Below are positions 23,991-32,955 of a stretch of 64,000 nucleotides of DNA, piece by piece (the first letter of the stretch is position 1; each line of letters opens with the position of its first letter). Position numbers and translations under genes: made by a program. Source of the stretch: Lacihabitans sp. LS3-19 (GTDB taxonomy: Bacteria; Bacteroidota; Bacteroidia; Cytophagales; Spirosomataceae); assembly GCF_024343575.1 (NCBI RefSeq), contig NZ_RJUA01000005.1:1-64000 (forward strand), written 5' to 3'. A model generated the notes under the pieces. It was not told the origin of the DNA, made no database searches, and worked only from the letters and a program-made list of their open reading frames with translations.

Positions 23991-26444
23991 ATGCTCAAAT
24001 TCTCCAAAGTTTTTGCTTTTTTTCTATTATTATATGCCTCTGATTGTCTTTCTCAAAATACCTTCACCATCAGTGGCTATGTGAGAGAATTAGGAACTAG
24101 AGAATCATTAATTGGTGTAAACGTAACTTTGGAGAATTCAACAATTGGTACATCTACAAATACGTATGGATTTTACTCATTAACACTCAATCAAAGCGAT
24201 AGTATTACTTTAGTATATTCTTTTGTTGGTTTCAATAAGGCATTTAAAAAAATCGTCCTCAATAAAAACCATGAAATAAACGTAGAGTTAGAAACAGAAA
24301 ACATCCTTGAGGAGCTTACGGTTTCTGGCCAAAGAGAAAATGCCAAAGTAAGCGAAACCGTTCAAATGAGTAAAATAGACCTTCCTGTAAGTCAAATTAA
24401 AAAACTCCCAACCTTATTAGGCGAAAAAGATGTTTTGAGAGTCTTACAACTCATGCCAGGCGTACAAAAAGGCTCAGAAGGACAGTCTGGCATATATGTC
24501 AGGGGTGGCGGCCCAGACCAGAACCTAATAATTTTAGATGATGCTGTGGTTTATAACGCAAGCCATCTATTTGGTTTTTTCTCAACTTTTAATGGAGATG
24601 CTCTCAAAAGCGTAGAATTGACAAAGGGCGGTTTTCCTGCTAGATACGGAGGAAGATTATCCTCTGTTATTGAAATGAATATGAAAGACGGGAATAAAAC
24701 AAAACTCTCTGGCGAAGGTGGTTTAGGTTTAATTTCTTCAAGGCTTCTGTTAGAAGGTCCGATTAGATTTAACAAAAACAAACCAAGCAAATCTTCCTTT
24801 ATTATATCTGGCAGACGAACCTACCTCGACCAAGTTGCCAAACCGTTTATTAATGCAAGAAATTCAGATTCAGATATTAAAGAAACTGCAGGTTATTATT
24901 TTTATGACTTAAATGCCAAACTCAATTATGAGTTTTCAGACAAAGATAAAATCTACTTAAGTGGATATTTTGGAAGAGATAAGTTCGGGATTTCCTCTAA
25001 AACGGCAGAATCTGAGTCTTCAAATGGAATAGATTGGGGCAATGCGACGGCTACATTTCGATGGAACCATCAATATAACCAAAGACTATTTTCAAACACT
25101 TCACTAATTTACAGTGATTATCAATTTAATATTTTTGGTTTTCAAGATACCCAAATGACGGAAAACACCGAAGCGTATAGTTTTAATTTGCAATACAAGT
25201 CAGGTATTAAAGACTTAGGATTAAAATATGACGTAGACTTTTTCCCGAATCAATTTCATACAATTAAAACGGGTTTTCAAATCACATCTCACACTTTTAC
25301 ACCATCAGCTACAGTAATTCAGGAAGTTAGTCAGAACATAGATTTAAGCAATACCACTAAAATAAAAAGTTTAGAGTCTGCAGTTTATATTGAGGACACC
25401 TATCTGCCTTTTCCTAATTTAAAAATAAATGGAGGCCTGAGAATTAGCAATTTTAATACGAAAAGCAAAAGCTATGTAAGACCAGAAACTAGAATTGCTG
25501 TAGCTTACAAAATCAAATCAGATCTAGCTTTAAAAGCTTCATTTGCTCAAATGAACCAATATCTCCATCTTTTATCAAATACTGGTTTGGGTTTACCTAC
25601 TGACCTTTGGGTTCCTGCTACAGACAGCATTGCTCCTCAACAATCAAAACAAATAGCGATAGGTTTAGCAAAAGACCTAAAAAGATTTGAAGGAATATCT
25701 GTAACCATAGAGGCCTATTATAAAAAAATGAATAGCATAATAAATTATAAAGAAGGGGCGAGTTTTTTAGACATAGGCGGCTCAGTGGATTTTACTAAAG
25801 AAAACAATTGGGAAGATAAAGTAACAGCAGGAAACGGCGTTTCTTATGGGCTGGAATTTATGATACAAAAAAAAGTGGGGCGTTTCTCTGGTTGGATAGG
25901 CTATACACTTTCTAAAACTGAATGGCTTTTTGAAGAGCTCAACTTTGGAAAGAAGTTTTATCCCAAATATGACAGAAGACATGACGCATCTATAGTGGGA
26001 ATTTATGAACTCAACAAAAAAATCACAATTTCTAGCACTTGGGTTTACGGTACAGGTAATGCCTTAACCATTCCATTGACACAATACGTAGCTTATACCT
26101 CCAACATTAACAAAAACAGAGCTGGTAGCTCGGATGGAATACGGGGATTTGAAGTCAACGAATATGGACAAAAAAATAGTTTTAGAGCCGAGGCTTATCA
26201 TAGAATGGATTTGGGCGTTCAGTTTCATAAAACCAAAAAACACCATGAAAGAACTTGGGATGTGAGTATTTATAATCTTTATTCACGTAAAAATCCTTTT
26301 TTCTATTCATTGGGCAATGAAAACGAAACTGCATTTTTCGGTGGTTTTCAAAACAACTCTACTTCTACCTCAACTAAAATAGTATTAAAACGCTACTCAC
26401 TATTTCCAATAATCCCATCCATTACATATAGCTTCAAGTTTTAA
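23991..26444 (+). CDS. TonB-dependent outer-membrane receptor with carboxypeptidase-like N-domain
   Basis: An 817-residue receptor: signal peptide ending DCLSQ, an N-terminal CarboxypepD_reg-like beta sandwich (FTISGYVRELGTRESLIGVN, ~residues 24-105), a plug domain (GVQKGSEGQSGIYVRGG, LILDD-like, GGFPARYGGRLSSVIEM, ~120-235) and a ~580-residue barrel ending in an aromatic strand TYSFKF. It imports a large substrate using TonB energy. The next gene, 4 bp downstream, is a DUF4249 lipoprotein; this pairing is frequent in Bacteroidota and is distinct from SusCD pairs. Substrate unknown. Confidence 0.92.
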   Translation: MLKFSKVFAFFLLLYASDCLSQNTFTISGYVRELGTRESLIGVNVTLENSTIGTSTNTYGFYSLTLNQSDSITLVYSFVGFNKAFKKIVLNKNHEINVELETENILEELTVSGQRENAKVSETVQMSKIDLPVSQIKKLPTLLGEKDVLRVLQLMPGVQKGSEGQSGIYVRGGGPDQNLIILDDAVVYNASHLFGFFSTFNGDALKSVELTKGGFPARYGGRLSSVIEMNMKDGNKTKLSGEGGLGLISSRLLLEGPIRFNKNKPSKSSFIISGRRTYLDQVAKPFINARNSDSDIKETAGYYFYDLNAKLNYEFSDKDKIYLSGYFGRDKFGISSKTAESESSNGIDWGNATATFRWNHQYNQRLFSNTSLIYSDYQFNIFGFQDTQMTENTEAYSFNLQYKSGIKDLGLKYDVDFFPNQFHTIKTGFQITSHTFTPSATVIQEVSQNIDLSNTTKIKSLESAVYIEDTYLPFPNLKINGGLRISNFNTKSKSYVRPETRIAVAYKIKSDLALKASFAQMNQYLHLLSNTGLGLPTDLWVPATDSIAPQQSKQIAIGLAKDLKRFEGISVTIEAYYKKMNSIINYKEGASFLDIGGSVDFTKENNWEDKVTAGNGVSYGLEFMIQKKVGRFSGWIGYTLSKTEWLFEELNFGKKFYPKYDRRHDASIVGIYELNKKITISSTWVYGTGNALTIPLTQYVAYTSNINKNRAGSSDGIRGFEVNEYGQKNSFRAEAYHRMDLGVQFHKTKKHHERTWDVSIYNLYSRKNPFFYSLGNENETAFFGGFQNNSTSTSTKIVLKRYSLFPIIPSITYSFKF

Positions 26445-26448
26445 AATT

Positions 26449-27471
26449 ATGAAAAACAAATTCATTTTTTTTGCATTAACTATCCTCTTTTTCTCTTGCG
26501 AAACTATCGTTGACGAAGTTGACTTAAGCCAGTTTCCTGAATTACGAGAAAAAATAGTCGTTACTTCTTTTATTGGCCCCTCAAACGATGGCATAATAGT
26601 TAGAGTAAGTAAATCTGTTCCGATTTTAGGAGATGTTAAAATAGAATACCAGACAGTCTACAATGAAAACATTCAGGACTCCATAGTAATTTTGAAAGAC
26701 ACAAAAGTTATTGAAGATGCGGAAGTTTACCTGATTGAAGGAAGAAGTAAAGCACGTTTAAATTATGATAAAGAGAAATTTTACTATACTATTCCAAACT
26801 TAAATATTTTCCCAGGACTAACGTATACTTTGGTGGTTAAGGCTTTAGGGCAAACTGTAGAAGCAAGTACAACTGTACCTTTAAATACTGTTTCGATAAA
26901 TAATTTTACAATTAAAAATTACTTTGAGATTACAAATTCATTTTTTGGAAAAGATACTGCTCAAGGATATACGATAAATTTCGATTGGAAAGATTTTGGT
27001 AATGAAACTAACTACTATAAAGTTTGGGGAGAACTAAGGTACGATTCAGAGATTCCAACTGGAACGAAAGATAGTATAGTTTACAAAAGAAGAAGAGGCT
27101 TTGGATATTTAGACCTAAATAATGATTTTTCGGGCGACAGTAGGTATTTCAATGATGAAGAGAGAAATGGTGGGGAAATAAAAATAACAAATGCAAGGCT
27201 CCTTTTCAGTAGATCGTATTCCTGTTTTGGAGACAATTTTAGGTCGGATTGCTTTCCTCATAGGATTATCCTAGATTCAGATAAGGAATTTACAATTGAA
27301 GTCGCAAATATTACAAAAGAGCTTTATGACTACCAGAACTCACTGAGAAGTTTTAATCAAAACTCAAACAATCCATTTTCAGAACCAAGTCCTGTTTATT
27401 CAAACATAAAAAATGGGTTAGGAATATTTGCTTCCTATAATGCCAGCCAAATCAAACAAAAGTTGAATTAA
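26449..27471 (+). CDS. DUF4249 surface lipoprotein
   Basis: A 340-residue lipoprotein with signal peptide and lipobox FFSC (Cys17), followed by the DUF4249 pattern: EKIVVTSFIGPSNDGIIVRVSKSVPI, DAEVYLIEG, FPGLTYTLVVKALGQTVEASTTVP and a C-terminal region ending GLGIFASYNAS. The gene begins 4 bp after the TonB receptor gene, so they form an operon; by analogy the lipoprotein may act as a lid or substrate-binding partner at the cell surface. The family has no firmly known biochemical role. Confidence 0.85.
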   Translation: MKNKFIFFALTILFFSCETIVDEVDLSQFPELREKIVVTSFIGPSNDGIIVRVSKSVPILGDVKIEYQTVYNENIQDSIVILKDTKVIEDAEVYLIEGRSKARLNYDKEKFYYTIPNLNIFPGLTYTLVVKALGQTVEASTTVPLNTVSINNFTIKNYFEITNSFFGKDTAQGYTINFDWKDFGNETNYYKVWGELRYDSEIPTGTKDSIVYKRRRGFGYLDLNNDFSGDSRYFNDEERNGGEIKITNARLLFSRSYSCFGDNFRSDCFPHRIILDSDKEFTIEVANITKELYDYQNSLRSFNQNSNNPFSEPSPVYSNIKNGLGIFASYNASQIKQKLN

Positions 27472-27485
27472 GCACAAATAGTTTT

Positions 27486-27523
27486 TTTGGAAAGAGAAGG
27501 AATCGATAAATTTTGTATTTTTG
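27486..27523 (+). promoter_or_regulatory. Promoter of the aminopeptidase P gene
   Basis: TATTTTTG at 27516-27523 is a good -7 box, 17 bp before the ATG. A TTTG lies at 27486-27489, but the 26-bp spacer is longer than usual. Confidence 0.5.
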
Positions 27524-27540
27524 AAACAAAAAATCATTGA

Positions 27541-28914
27541 ATGAAACTCTTCTCAACAGAAACCTATAAAAACCGTAGAAATCAACTCAAAAAAACTTTA
27601 GGAAATGGCCAAATATTGTTCTTAGGCAATAATGAGGCACCTATGAATTATACTGACAACACCTATAGGTTTCGTCAAGATAGTTCATTTTTGTATTTTT
27701 TCGGAATAAACCTCCCTGGATTGAGTGCTTTGATAGATATAGACAAAGACGAAGAAACCATTTTTGGTCATGAATATACGATTGAAGATATTATCTGGAT
27801 TGGCAGTCAGAAGACACTGAGAAGTTTAGCGGAAGCTGTGGGAATAAATTCCACAAAATCGCCCTCGGAATTAAAAAATGCTATCAATGTAAATGCTTTA
27901 AAATATTTACCTCCTTATAGATTTGAAAACAAGTTGTTTCTAGCCGAATTGCTAAATATTTCTCCTTCTTCATTAAACCCTTCCATTGACTTAATAAAAG
28001 CAGTAATCGCTCAAAGAGAATTAAAGTCGGAGGAGGAAATAGAGCAAATGACAATAGCGGTAAATATTACAAGAGAGATGCACATCTCTGCTATGAAAGC
28101 CGTAAAACCCAATATGATGGAGTATGAGGTAGTAGCCAAAATAATGGAAACTATGCATAGCCACCATGCCGAACTATCCTATCCTGTAATTTTTAGTGTG
28201 AACGGCCAAACTCTTCATAATCACTATCATGGCAACAAAATGTTGGCAGGGCAAATTGCTATAAATGACTCTGGATGTGAAAATGACATGATGTATGCTG
28301 GTGATATCACCCGCACGATTCCAGTCTCGGGCAAATTCACCTCAAAACAAAAAGAAATTTACGATACCGTTTTAGAAATGGAAGTTGATTCCATTTCAAG
28401 TCTAAAAGCTGGTCTTGCTTATAGAGATGTTCATATTTCTGCAAATAGAATACTTTTGAATAATCTAAAAAGTATTGGATTGGTAAATGGCGACATAGAG
28501 GAAATGTTAAATCAAGGCGTTGGGGGTTTATTTATGCCACATGGACTTGGACACCAAATAGGCTTAGATGTGCATGACATGGAAGATTTGGGCGAAAATT
28601 ATGTGGGTTATGCCGAAGGCCAAGAAAGAAGTACAAAGTTAGGGCTTAAATCTTTAAGAATGGCCAAGAAACTTGAGGCGGGTCACGTAATTACTGTTGA
28701 GCCAGGCTGTTATTTTATACCCGAATTAATCCAAAAATATAAATCTGAAGGAATTTTCACAGAATTCGTAAACTACTCTAAACTCGAAGAATATTACGAT
28801 TTTGGAGGAATCAGAATAGAAGACAATGTTTTGATAACTGAAAATGGATATCAAATTTTAGGTGAATCTATCCCAAAGACTGCGGAGGAAGTGGAAGAAG
28901 TTATGAATTTATAA
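27541..28914 (+). CDS. pepP: Xaa-Pro aminopeptidase (aminopeptidase P)
   Basis: A 457-residue M24B metallopeptidase that removes the N-terminal residue before proline. The N-terminal creatinase-like domain (residues ~1-165, FRQDSSFLYFFGINLPG) precedes the pita-bread domain. Metal ligands are visible: Asp in INDSGCE (where DxGAE is common), Asp in YAGDITRTIP, His in PHGLGHQIGLDVHD, Glu in VEPGCYF and Glu in GGIRIEDNVLI. No signal peptide, so cytoplasmic. The last 29 codons recur in decayed form at 30331-30417 on the far side of the REP/RAYT island. Confidence 0.93.
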   Translation: MKLFSTETYKNRRNQLKKTLGNGQILFLGNNEAPMNYTDNTYRFRQDSSFLYFFGINLPGLSALIDIDKDEETIFGHEYTIEDIIWIGSQKTLRSLAEAVGINSTKSPSELKNAINVNALKYLPPYRFENKLFLAELLNISPSSLNPSIDLIKAVIAQRELKSEEEIEQMTIAVNITREMHISAMKAVKPNMMEYEVVAKIMETMHSHHAELSYPVIFSVNGQTLHNHYHGNKMLAGQIAINDSGCENDMMYAGDITRTIPVSGKFTSKQKEIYDTVLEMEVDSISSLKAGLAYRDVHISANRILLNNLKSIGLVNGDIEEMLNQGVGGLFMPHGLGHQIGLDVHDMEDLGENYVGYAEGQERSTKLGLKSLRMAKKLEAGHVITVEPGCYFIPELIQKYKSEGIFTEFVNYSKLEEYYDFGGIRIEDNVLITENGYQILGESIPKTAEEVEEVMNL

Positions 28915-28928
28915 CAAATTTCTAAGCA

Positions 28929-29313
28929 GTCAGACAAAAAGGGAGTGGTCAGACGCGAGTCGGACCTGTTTAAGTGGATTGTAAAATAATGGAACAAACT
29001 GTGGTCAGACCCAGCGGACCTGTTTAAGTAGATTGTAAAAAAAAATGAAACAAATTGCGGTCAGACGATAGTCGGACCTGTAAAATACCAGAATTGAAAA
29101 TAAAAACTGCGGTCAGAAGCAATCGGACCTGTAAAAGACCAGAATTGGAAATTATAAATGTGGTCAGACGCAGTCGGACCTGTAAAAGACCACAATTAAG
29201 CAATAACAGGATATTAGCAAAACCAATAAAGTAACTCAAATAAAGAAGCCTAATTTTAACCTAAACTAAAACCAGATATTAGCAGCAAACTCCGATCAGA
29301 CGATAGTGGGACC
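28929..29313 (+). repeat. REP-like hairpin array (six copies, direct orientation)
   Basis: Copies of an imperfect palindrome GGTCAGAC-nnnn-GTCGGACC lie at 28947-28966, 29003-29020, 29059-29078, 29111-29129, 29162-29180 and 29294-29313, with a degenerate half copy near 28929. Each can fold into an 8-bp stem with one A-G mismatch and a 3-4-nt loop, and most are followed by CTGTwwAAG. Spacing is 56, 56, 52, 51 and 132 bp. The linkers are also similar, so whole units were amplified. The array directly precedes a RAYT transposase gene. Confidence 0.85.
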
Positions 29314-29421
29314 TGTAAATGAATAAAATTGAAAATAAATTTTACACACAGAATCAATCTTTTATCTCATTCATAAATATTAATTCTTATAATTTCAAAA
29401 AGCAGGTTCCATCCAAAAAAA

Positions 29422-30003
29422 CTATTCCTTCAAATACAAAATATCATCATATCCATTCCCAATATCATTCAAATCCTCAATAGAAATTTGAAAAATCTCT
29501 TTACATAAATCAAAATCACAAAGTTTCCCGTTCCTTTTACCAATCATATCAAGGAAAGAACTATATTCCCATTCATTCAAATTCGAAACCATTTTGGCCT
29601 CCAAAGGATTAGAAAACACATATTTTATTACATTTTTTGGGTACATTGGGTCGCCATTATCTACTAAACTAAATTGTGTTTTCTGTCGAAACAATGAACC
29701 TGTTCGATGATATTTAATGTTGATTTCTTTTGCAAATTCACTTAAAAGCAGCCTAAAACTATTCGTAATTCTGATTAAGTCAATATTCCCAATTTTAATA
29801 TTTTGAAGGCTTTTTTCATTTGTTTGAATCAAAAAATGAAAATGATTTGGCATTAAACAATAAGCCAATAAATCGCAATTTGGCTTTACTAATGCTTTAG
29901 TTTTTTCTAGAAACCTAAGGTAATCATTTCTTTCAAAGAATATCTTTTGACGATTATTCCCTTGATTATAAACATGATAAATGGAGTTTTTATAAAATTG
30001 CAT
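29422..30003 (-). CDS. REP-associated tyrosine transposase (RAYT, Y1/IS200-like)
   Basis: A 193-residue Y1-transposase-fold protein: YHVYNQGNNRQKIFFERNDY at the N-terminus, the HUH metal motif in CLMPNHFHFLI (~residues 48-58), FRQKTQFSLVDN, and the C-terminal pattern IKYVFSNPLEAKMVSN ... WEYSSF seen in RAYT proteins. These enzymes cleave single-stranded DNA at REP hairpins and are thought to spread REPs; they do not move as classical insertion sequences. The gene is flanked by six REP-like hairpins on its 3' side and inverted copies on its 5' side. It appears intact. Confidence 0.88.
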   Translation of the reverse strand: MQFYKNSIYHVYNQGNNRQKIFFERNDYLRFLEKTKALVKPNCDLLAYCLMPNHFHFLIQTNEKSLQNIKIGNIDLIRITNSFRLLLSEFAKEINIKYHRTGSLFRQKTQFSLVDNGDPMYPKNVIKYVFSNPLEAKMVSNLNEWEYSSFLDMIGKRNGKLCDFDLCKEIFQISIEDLNDIGNGYDDILYLKE

Positions 30004-30136
30004 GTTTTTTTTTGCTAAAATTATAAAATATGAAACTACTTTTTATTCATTTTTGAAAAATTATTGAATTCATAGTTTATATTTTATTACTACATAAAAT
30101 ATAGATGACTAATTATACGCTACTTGAGTATTTGCA

Positions 30137-30241
30137 AATGGTTTAGTTTTTACTTTGTGTTTTTCAGGTCTAGCTGAACGCAATCTTCAAAAATGCTTTA
30201 GTTTATTCTTTGTTTATTTCAGGTCCGACTATCGTCTGACC
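30137..30241 (-). repeat. Inverted REP-like copies upstream of the RAYT gene
   Basis: The hairpin at 30222-30241 is the exact reverse complement of the copy at 29059-29078, and the match extends to 25 bp. A second, degenerate unit precedes it (AGGTCTAGCTGAACGC near 30167), and both share an aaatg-tttagttt-tttgt-tttca lead-in, giving a ~52-bp tandem pair. The RAYT gene is thus bracketed by inverted REPs. Confidence 0.75.
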
Positions 30242-30330
30242 GCACAAATAGTTATATTTTGTGTTTATTCGTCCTAATGCATGACAAAAAACTTTCTTTT
30301 CATTGTTTAATCTTTGAAATGACATTTCAT

Positions 30331-30417
30331 AATGTTTTGATAATAGAAAATGGCTATCAAATTTTGGGTGAATCTATTCCAAAGACTATTAAGGAAGTGG
30401 AAAAAGTCATGAGTTAG
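30331..30417 (+). pseudogene. Decayed copy of the aminopeptidase P gene 3' end
   Basis: In frame this reads NVLIIENGYQILGESIPKTI and continues to a TAG, matching the end of the intact gene (NVLITENGYQILGESIPKTA, 28825-28914). About 85% of bases agree by eye. No upstream part of the gene remains. The fragment overlaps the last 11 bases of the convergent nuoB gene. It is a remnant of a second aminopeptidase gene or of a local duplication. Confidence 0.8.
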
Positions 30418-30922
30418 AACTTACATCCTTAAACTGTTGCTCTTTTATTTTTTCCTGAAGCTTGATTATGCCACCCAATAATGCCTCAGGTCTTGGTGGA
30501 CAACCAGGAACATAGACATCTACTGGAATGATTCTGTCTACGCCTTTAACTACATGATAGCCATGTTCCCAATAAGGCCCCCCGCAGTTTGAGCAGCTAC
30601 CCATAGAGATTACATATTTTGGGTCGGCCATTTGTTCGTATAGTCTCTTAATTCTATCTGCCATTTTGAAAGTAACAGTGCCTGAAATAATCATTAAATC
30701 TGCTTGGCGAGGGGAGTTTCTTGGAAAAATACCGAATCTTTCGAGATCATAATTTGAAGCAAAAGTAGACATCATTTCGATAGCACAGCAAGCTAGTCCA
30801 AAGCCTAAGGGCCAAAGTGAATTAGCTCTTGCCCAGTTGGTTATCTCGTCTATGGAAGTTAGAATCACTTCACTTTCTCCATTTTTCTCACGATGATGTG
30901 CTTCTAAGCTTTCTAAATTCAT
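30407..30922 (-). CDS. nuoB: NADH-quinone oxidoreductase subunit B
   Basis: The 171-residue subunit carries cluster N2 of complex I. The four ligating cysteines are visible in [11 protein letters not shown] (tandem CC), [10 protein letters not shown] and PGCPPRPE. It sits at the cytoplasmic arm near the quinone site. Its ATG overlaps the nuoA stop (ATGA). Downstream on the same strand, where nuoC is expected, there is instead an aminopeptidase remnant and a REP/RAYT island; the other subunits must be encoded elsewhere. The last codons overlap that remnant. Confidence 0.95.
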   Translation of the reverse strand: MNLESLEAHHREKNGESEVILTSIDEITNWARANSLWPLGFGLACCAIEMMSTFASNYDLERFGIFPRNSPRQADLMIISGTVTFKMADRIKRLYEQMADPKYVISMGSCSNCGGPYWEHGYHVVKGVDRIIPVDVYVPGCPPRPEALLGGIIKLQEKIKEQQFKDVSSNS

Positions 30923-31383
30923 GCGTATTTTTCGTTAATATCTTTATACAATTCTTTAGGAACTGGAGATTTGAAATTAGTTTCTTCTTGGCTTGGTTTT
31001 ATCCAATCTAAATGACCCTTTTTCCATGCGTAAACTAAACCCAATGCCAACACAAAAACAAAAATAAACATTTCTATTCCGGCATATATTGCCCAAACGC
31101 CTTTTGTATCATCAAAAAGTGCCTTGTCTCCAAAAACAGAAGCCCAAGGAAATAACAATACCAATTCCACATCAAAAAGAATAAAAATTAGAGCGACAAT
31201 ATAAAATCTCAAATTAAAAGAAACGTGTGCGGTACCTTCAGTTTCTTCACCAGATTCATAAATTGCATTTTTCTCTGGATTTGGTCTTGATGGCCTGAGA
31301 ATTCTCGCAATGCCAAGTACTAAAAGCACAAGGAAAATTCCCGCAATCATAAATAATAAAACAAACCCAAATTGACTTACCAT
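30919..31383 (-). CDS. nuoA: NADH-quinone oxidoreductase subunit A
   Basis: A 154-residue membrane subunit of complex I with three helices: residues ~7-29, ~68-90 and ~105-125. The family block [31 protein letters not shown] is present. It is longer than E. coli NuoA at the hydrophilic C-terminus ([16 protein letters not shown]). It is coupled to nuoB by a 4-bp overlap and begins 46 bp after the xylulokinase stop, so it may be cotranscribed with that gene. Confidence 0.93.
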   Translation of the reverse strand: MVSQFGFVLLFMIAGIFLVLLVLGIARILRPSRPNPEKNAIYESGEETEGTAHVSFNLRFYIVALIFILFDVELVLLFPWASVFGDKALFDDTKGVWAIYAGIEMFIFVFVLALGLVYAWKKGHLDWIKPSQEETNFKSPVPKELYKDINEKYA

Positions 31384-31429
31384 CTTTTCTTTTTAGAAAT
31401 ATTTATTTAAATATTGGTCTTAATATTTC

Positions 31430-32908
31430 TTAAACATTCAAATATTGCAACCAGTTCTGATAGGCAGCAGCGTATTCATCTTTCATACTACTATTAGGTT
31501 CAATGGTTTTTAACAGTTCCAAGCCATCCATAGCTTCTTTAATATTTGCATATACTCCTGCTCCTACTCCACCACCAAGAGCTGCACCTTTTGCTCCATT
31601 GGTATCGTACAGTTCCACAGGCACTTGCGTTACATTTACCATGGTTTCAGCAAAAACCTCACTCAAAAACATATTGGCATTACCCGCTCTAATTATATTG
31701 GGCACAACACCTAGGTTTTTCATAATATCAAAGCCATATTTCATAGAAAAAACAATACCTTCTTGACCTGCCCTAAACAAATGCGACTGATTATGAATAT
31801 TAAAATCTAAACCTAATACTTGTCCGCCATATAATTTGTTTTGCAGCATTCTTTCAGAACCATTTCCAAAAGGCATCATCACCAATCCATTCGACCCTAT
31901 GGCTATTTCAGCAGCTTTATTATTCATTTCTTGGTAAGAAATCCCACCGCCCATATTGTCTTTCAGCCATCTATTTAAGATTCCTGTTCCATTTATGCAA
32001 AGTAATATTCCGATTCTATTTAGGCTGTCAACACCATGATTTACATGGGCAAAAGAATTAATTCTAGACTGCGGATCGTAAGCTACTTGGTCACTTATTG
32101 CATAAACAACACCTGAAGTACCTGCCGTAGCAGCTATTTCACCAGGGTTTACAACATTTAATGAAAGTGCATTATTAGGCTGATCACCAGCTTTATAAGA
32201 AATTGGTACGCCCGAATTTATTCCTAAACTATTAGCAACTGCCGGCAACACTTCACCATGATTTGAGAATACAGGTTTAATATTTGGAATCAAAGAAGGA
32301 GAAAAACCAAAGACTTTTAGGATTTCCTCAGAAACACAATTGTTTTTAAAATCCCAAAATATACCTTCTGAAAGTCCTGAATTGGTTGCTGTAGCTTCTC
32401 CTGTCATTTTCATGGCTATGAAATCTCCCGGCAACATTATTTTATCGCATTTTGCAAATACTTCAGGCTCATATTTTTTTACCCAAGCCAACTTGGCAGC
32501 GGTAAAATTTCCTGGAGAGTTTAACAAATGACTTAGAGCATTATCAGAACCTATTTTTTCAAAAGCATCATTTCCTTGATTTACGGCACGGCTATCACAC
32601 CAAATAATCGATGGCCTCAAAACTTTTTGATCTTTATCTACCATTACCAAACCATGCATTTGGTAAGAAATACCAATGGAAGCTATTTTTTGAGCATCAA
32701 ATTTTCCAGAAGCCACAACTCTTTTTATAGCTTCTTGAGTATGTGCCCACCACAACTCCGGATCTTGCTCTGCCCAACCTTTTTGAGGAGACGAAATTTC
32801 CACTTCTACATCTGGATATTGTGCAGAAGCGATTTCTTTTTGTGTGGAAGCATCTACAACAGATACTTTAATAGACGAAGTACCAAGATCAAGACCTAAT
32901 AAATACAT
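31430..32908 (-). CDS. xylB: Xylulokinase (FGGY family)
   Basis: A 492-residue cytoplasmic kinase that phosphorylates D-xylulose to xylulose 5-phosphate. N-terminal ATPase fold LLGLDLGTSSIKVSVVD, then KGWAEQDPELWW, SYQMHGLVMVD and IIWCDSRA typical of xylulokinases, LPGDFIAMKMTGE, and the C-terminal ATP-binding GNANMFLSEVFAETMVNVTQVPVE and AALGGGVGAGVY. Length and motifs fit XylB. No xylose isomerase or transporter is adjacent; its upstream neighbour is an amidohydrolase and its downstream neighbours are nuoAB. Confidence 0.9.
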   Translation of the reverse strand: MYLLGLDLGTSSIKVSVVDASTQKEIASAQYPDVEVEISSPQKGWAEQDPELWWAHTQEAIKRVVASGKFDAQKIASIGISYQMHGLVMVDKDQKVLRPSIIWCDSRAVNQGNDAFEKIGSDNALSHLLNSPGNFTAAKLAWVKKYEPEVFAKCDKIMLPGDFIAMKMTGEATATNSGLSEGIFWDFKNNCVSEEILKVFGFSPSLIPNIKPVFSNHGEVLPAVANSLGINSGVPISYKAGDQPNNALSLNVVNPGEIAATAGTSGVVYAISDQVAYDPQSRINSFAHVNHGVDSLNRIGILLCINGTGILNRWLKDNMGGGISYQEMNNKAAEIAIGSNGLVMMPFGNGSERMLQNKLYGGQVLGLDFNIHNQSHLFRAGQEGIVFSMKYGFDIMKNLGVVPNIIRAGNANMFLSEVFAETMVNVTQVPVELYDTNGAKGAALGGGVGAGVYANIKEAMDGLELLKTIEPNSSMKDEYAAAYQNWLQYLNV

Positions 32909-32946
32909 TTTTTGAAAGAATAAATTTTTATTGAATAAATAATTGG

Positions 32947-32954
32947 CAAAGATA
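32947..32954 (-). promoter_or_regulatory. -7 promoter element before xylulokinase
   Basis: Minus strand TATCTTTG, 38 bp before the xylB ATG and just before the end of the amidohydrolase gene. No TTTG at a suitable spacing. Confidence 0.35.
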
Positions 32955-32955
32955 A

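Noticed and set aside
23902-24084. A plus-strand 60-residue reading before the TonB receptor
   Set aside because: It overlaps the receptor start in another frame and shows no signal or motif.
29024-29239. A 71-residue minus-strand reading through the REP array
   Set aside because: It is a repeated translation of the REP units (LLQVRL-type) and an artefact.
28929-29313. The repeat array as a CRISPR array
   Set aside because: The units are internally palindromic, diverge from each other, have similar linkers rather than unique spacers, and no cas gene is near. The RAYT gene explains them.
29422-30241. The RAYT region as a complete insertion sequence
   Set aside because: There is no target-site duplication or left/right end typical of an IS; the flanking sequences are REPs, which fits a RAYT and not a self-transposing IS.
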